The position numbers and the translations under genes were made by a program. Below, piece by piece: positions 60,657 through 64,000 of a DNA stretch of 64,000 nt. The notes beneath the pieces were generated by a model, which was given only the letters and a program-made list of their open reading frames with translations, did not search any database and was not told the DNA's origin. The DNA comes from Rhodococcus sp. NBC_00297 (GTDB lineage: Bacteria; Actinomycetota; Actinomycetes; Mycobacteriales; Mycobacteriaceae): positions 1,302,001-1,366,000 of the forward strand of contig NZ_CP108041.1 of NCBI RefSeq assembly GCF_036173065.1. Direction: 5' to 3'. The first letter of the stretch is position 1. Each line of letters begins with the position of its first letter.

Positions 60657-61076
60657 GTGACCATCGCTCTGACCACCACCCTGACCGACACCGACTTCGA
60701 CACCGCCGTCCAGCGCACCCGAGACGCCCTGGCAGAGCAGGGTTTCGGCGTGCTCACCGAGATCGACATGCAGGCCACCCTGAAAGCCAAGCTCGGTGAG
60801 GACATGGAGCGCTACCTGATTCTCGGCGCGTGCAACCCGCCCCTGGCCCACCGCGCCGTCGGCGTCATGCGACAGATCGGCCTGCTGCTCCCCTGCAACG
60901 TCGTCGTCCGCGAGGACCCGGACAACGCCGACGTGATCATCGTCGACGCCATGAACCCCGACATCATGGTCCAGTCGACCGGGGTGCCGGCGCTCGGCGA
61001 CGTCGCCCACGACGCAGCGACCAAGCTCCGCGCTGCCATCGCCACGCTCGCCGACAAACCGGCACCCGGACACTGA
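60657..61076 (+). CDS. DUF302 protein
   Basis: 139 aa, DUF302 fold: FDTAVQRTRDALAEQGFGVL, EIDMQATLKAKLGEDMERYL, LGACNPPLAHRAVGVMRQIG, LLPCNVVVREDPD. The two cysteines in GACNPP and LPCNVV are conserved in many relatives and could bind a ligand. Cytoplasmic. GTG start 25 bp after the MMPL gene; probably one transcript. Function of the family is not established. Confidence 0.86.
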   Translation: MTIALTTTLTDTDFDTAVQRTRDALAEQGFGVLTEIDMQATLKAKLGEDMERYLILGACNPPLAHRAVGVMRQIGLLLPCNVVVREDPDNADVIIVDAMNPDIMVQSTGVPALGDVAHDAATKLRAAIATLADKPAPGH

Positions 61077-61084
61077 GACTCTGA

Positions 61085-61098
61085 TGCCCCCGGGGGTA
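61085..61098. promoter_or_regulatory. CsoR-family operator, box E
   Basis: TGCCCCCGGGGGTA: CCCCC/GGGGG with T/A flanks, 39 bp upstream of the CsoR-family gene, consistent with autoregulation from a second promoter. Confidence 0.6.
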
Positions 61099-61124
61099 CC
61101 ATCGGAAGCTCACGGCAGTTCTGA

Positions 61125-62326
<1,202 letters not shown>

Positions 62327-62337
62327 TCTCGGAAAGT

Positions 62338-63525
62338 ATGATCGCCGCACTGCTCACCGACGACCTCGTTCTCGGTGCAGCCGAGCTCGAGCAGGTCGAA
62401 CGCGGGGTACGCCCGCACCGTCTCCCCCGCGCAGTCCGTCAACGCGACGCGGATCCGCAGCTCGCGATGATGGAGGCGCAACCGTCCGGAGTGCGTATCG
62501 CCGCGCGCACGACCGCCGTCCAGATGGTCCTCGAGGTCCACACCACGCGCATGACCTACCGGGGTGTGATGCGCGACCGGGGCGCCGTCGACGTGGTGGT
62601 GAACGACTCGGTGCTTCAGTCGCACGTGCTCTCGGGCGGTGACACCGTCGAGATCGATCCGACCACCGGGACGAGCACGGTCCACCCGGGAACGACGGAA
62701 CGCATCACCCTCACCGATCTGCCGGCCGGGGGGAAGACGGTCGAGATCTGGCTCCCCCACAACGAACAGGTGGATCTGGTCTCGCTGTCCGCTGATGCCG
62801 TTCTGCACCCGGCGCCGACGAGCGGACCGAGGTGGCTGCACCACGGCAGCTCGATCAGCCAGGGATCCAACGCCGCGAGCCCTACGCGCATCTGGCCTGT
62901 CGTCGCGGCCCGTCGTGCCGGCGTTCGGCTGCGCAACCTGGGTTTCGGGGGCAGCGCCTTCGTCGATCCGTTCATGGCTCGCGTCGTGCGGGACTCCCCC
63001 GCGGACGTCATCAGCATCAAGCTGGGCATCAACGTCGTCAACCTCGATGCTATGCGCCTTCGTTCGTTCGTTCCCGCAGTTCACGGGTTCCTCGACACCG
63101 TCCGCGACGGGCACCCGACCACACCGCTGCTGCTGATCTCGCCGATCCACTGCGCGATCCACGAGAACACTCCGGGACCCGGGGCGATCGATCCCGACTC
63201 GTTCGCCGCCGGCTCAGCGAGATTTCGCGCGACGGGCACGGAGGGCGACATCGCGCTCGGACGCCTGACACTTCGCGTGATCCGTGACGCGCTCGCTCAG
63301 ATCGTCGACAGTCGATCGGACGACCCGAACCTCCACCACCTCGACGGACTGCTGCTCTTCGGCGAGGACGACGAACGGCGCCAACCACTTCCGGACAACC
63401 TGCATCCCGACACCGACGCCCACGCCGTCATGGGACAGCGTTTCGCGGACATCGCCTTCGGCCCGTCAGGGCCGTTCGCGCCGACGACGACAGACGACGT
63501 GCCCGACGACGCGTCGAGAGGGTGA
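62338..63525 (+). CDS. SGNH/GDSL-type hydrolase
   Basis: 395 aa. N-terminal beta-sandwich-like region (~1-155), then an SGNH esterase domain: catalytic Ser in WLHHGSSISQGSNA, Gly in NLGFGGSAF, Asn in IKLGINVVNLDAM and Asp-x-x-His in PDNLHPDTDAH. This two-domain layout resembles carbohydrate-ester hydrolases, though no signal peptide is visible. Starts 11 bp after the beta-lactamase stop, so possibly cotranscribed. Substrate unknown. Confidence 0.82.
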   Translation: MIAALLTDDLVLGAAELEQVERGVRPHRLPRAVRQRDADPQLAMMEAQPSGVRIAARTTAVQMVLEVHTTRMTYRGVMRDRGAVDVVVNDSVLQSHVLSGGDTVEIDPTTGTSTVHPGTTERITLTDLPAGGKTVEIWLPHNEQVDLVSLSADAVLHPAPTSGPRWLHHGSSISQGSNAASPTRIWPVVAARRAGVRLRNLGFGGSAFVDPFMARVVRDSPADVISIKLGINVVNLDAMRLRSFVPAVHGFLDTVRDGHPTTPLLLISPIHCAIHENTPGPGAIDPDSFAAGSARFRATGTEGDIALGRLTLRVIRDALAQIVDSRSDDPNLHHLDGLLLFGEDDERRQPLPDNLHPDTDAHAVMGQRFADIAFGPSGPFAPTTTDDVPDDASRG

Positions 63526-63675
63526 CGGTGGCTACGGCCGGATCCGCCGCCACCTCGGGCGTCGACGAGTTGCCGGACGGTGTGTGGAGTCGCGGCGGCC
63601 CGGGTATCACTCGTTCACCATGACCAGTGGGCGCGTTGCAGTCGTTCGCGCAACCAGAAGGGACAACCACCCTCG

Positions 63676-64000
63676 ATGGTGAGCGCGGGGAACCACGACG
63701 GCGGGCTTCGCACGTCGATCATCACCGACATCGTGGATGTCTGTGTCGATCTGACGGGCGCCGACGGCGCCGCCCTGGTTCTGGTCCCGCCCGGCGACTG
63801 GTCGGTGCAGAATGTCGCGCACGTGACAGACGCGACGGCGGCCCGCGTCGCACGGGAACTCCAGGCAATCGGGCTCGGTCCGGTCGTCGACGCTCTCGCC
63901 GACGGTGCGGTCCACGATGCCGCGGTGGAGGATTCACTCGATCGCCTGCGGTGGCCGCAGGTGACCGGCGCCCTGAGCGTCCTGGGCGTCGGGTGGCTAC
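63676..64000 (+). CDS. GAF-like sensor protein, 3' end cut by window
   Basis: First 108 codons of a soluble protein: SIITDIVDVCVDLTGADGAA and VARELQAIGLGPVVDALADG resemble the degenerate GAF domain found ahead of ANTAR in actinobacterial regulators, like the protein at 13605-14327. The C-terminus is outside the window, so an ANTAR domain cannot be confirmed. Confidence 0.55.
   Translation, partial: MVSAGNHDGGLRTSIITDIVDVCVDLTGADGAALVLVPPGDWSVQNVAHVTDATAARVARELQAIGLGPVVDALADGAVHDAAVEDSLDRLRWPQVTGALSVLGVGWL

Overview
The window is high-GC (roughly two-thirds G+C), gene-dense DNA from an actinobacterium, most likely Rhodococcus/Rhodococcoides or a close mycolic-acid relative. Evidence for this: a chorismate mutase of the M. 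tuberculosis Rv0948c type, a CtpE-like P-type ATPase, an IdeR/DtxR-type iron box, an arsenate reductase with one cysteine (mycothiol type), GAF/ANTAR proteins, and many GTG starts with ATGA/GTGA overlaps. I see no transposase, phage gene, tRNA, rRNA or CRISPR.

Layout. 1-5.8 kb: truncated MatC-like carboxylate carrier with a divergent GntR regulator, a membrane protein, an exported amidohydrolase, a threonine aldolase and a short TetR gene coupled to a small protein. 5.8-8.6 kb: MarR / class III CoA-transferase / 2-hydroxyacid dehydrogenase operon, next to a collapsed luciferase-like monooxygenase. 8.8-17.5 kb: iron-siderophore binding protein under an IdeR box, chorismate mutase, paired SMR efflux genes, an AceE/transketolase-like enzyme, a GAF-ANTAR protein, CtpE and a glycosyltransferase. 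17.5-20.3 kb: acyl-CoA dehydrogenase / PIG-L deacetylase / NodS-like methyltransferase operon; the methyltransferase gene carries 17.5 copies of a 30-bp tandem repeat directly after its start codon.

20.5-48 kb is a catabolic island. It holds a five-gene operon (thioesterase, Baeyer-Villiger-type monooxygenase, hydrolase/strictosidine-synthase-like fusion, SDR, PucR), then a TetR-controlled cassette of extradiol-dioxygenase-like VOC protein, FAH hydrolase, FAD monooxygenase and SDR. About 10 kb further on is a paralogous VOC / FAH / FAD-monooxygenase cassette in the opposite orientation, extended by cytochrome P450, ferredoxin and ferredoxin reductase, all six genes overlapping. Alcohol dehydrogenases, a TetR with a 22-bp perfect palindrome, Mn-catalase, an MFS pump and an XRE/MmyB regulator lie in and around it. 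The likely theme is oxidative opening of cyclic or aromatic compounds; the substrates cannot be told from sequence.

48-64 kb is stress and ion homeostasis: BCCT carrier and NhaA antiporter, MerR and SulP, an arsR-acr3-arsC operon, and a GC-box-controlled module (DUF305 and DUF6153-like Met/His-rich proteins, MMPL exporter, DUF302, and a CsoR-family repressor that lacks the copper-binding histidine). A class A beta-lactamase-like lipoprotein overlaps that repressor gene. An SGNH hydrolase and a truncated GAF-like protein follow.
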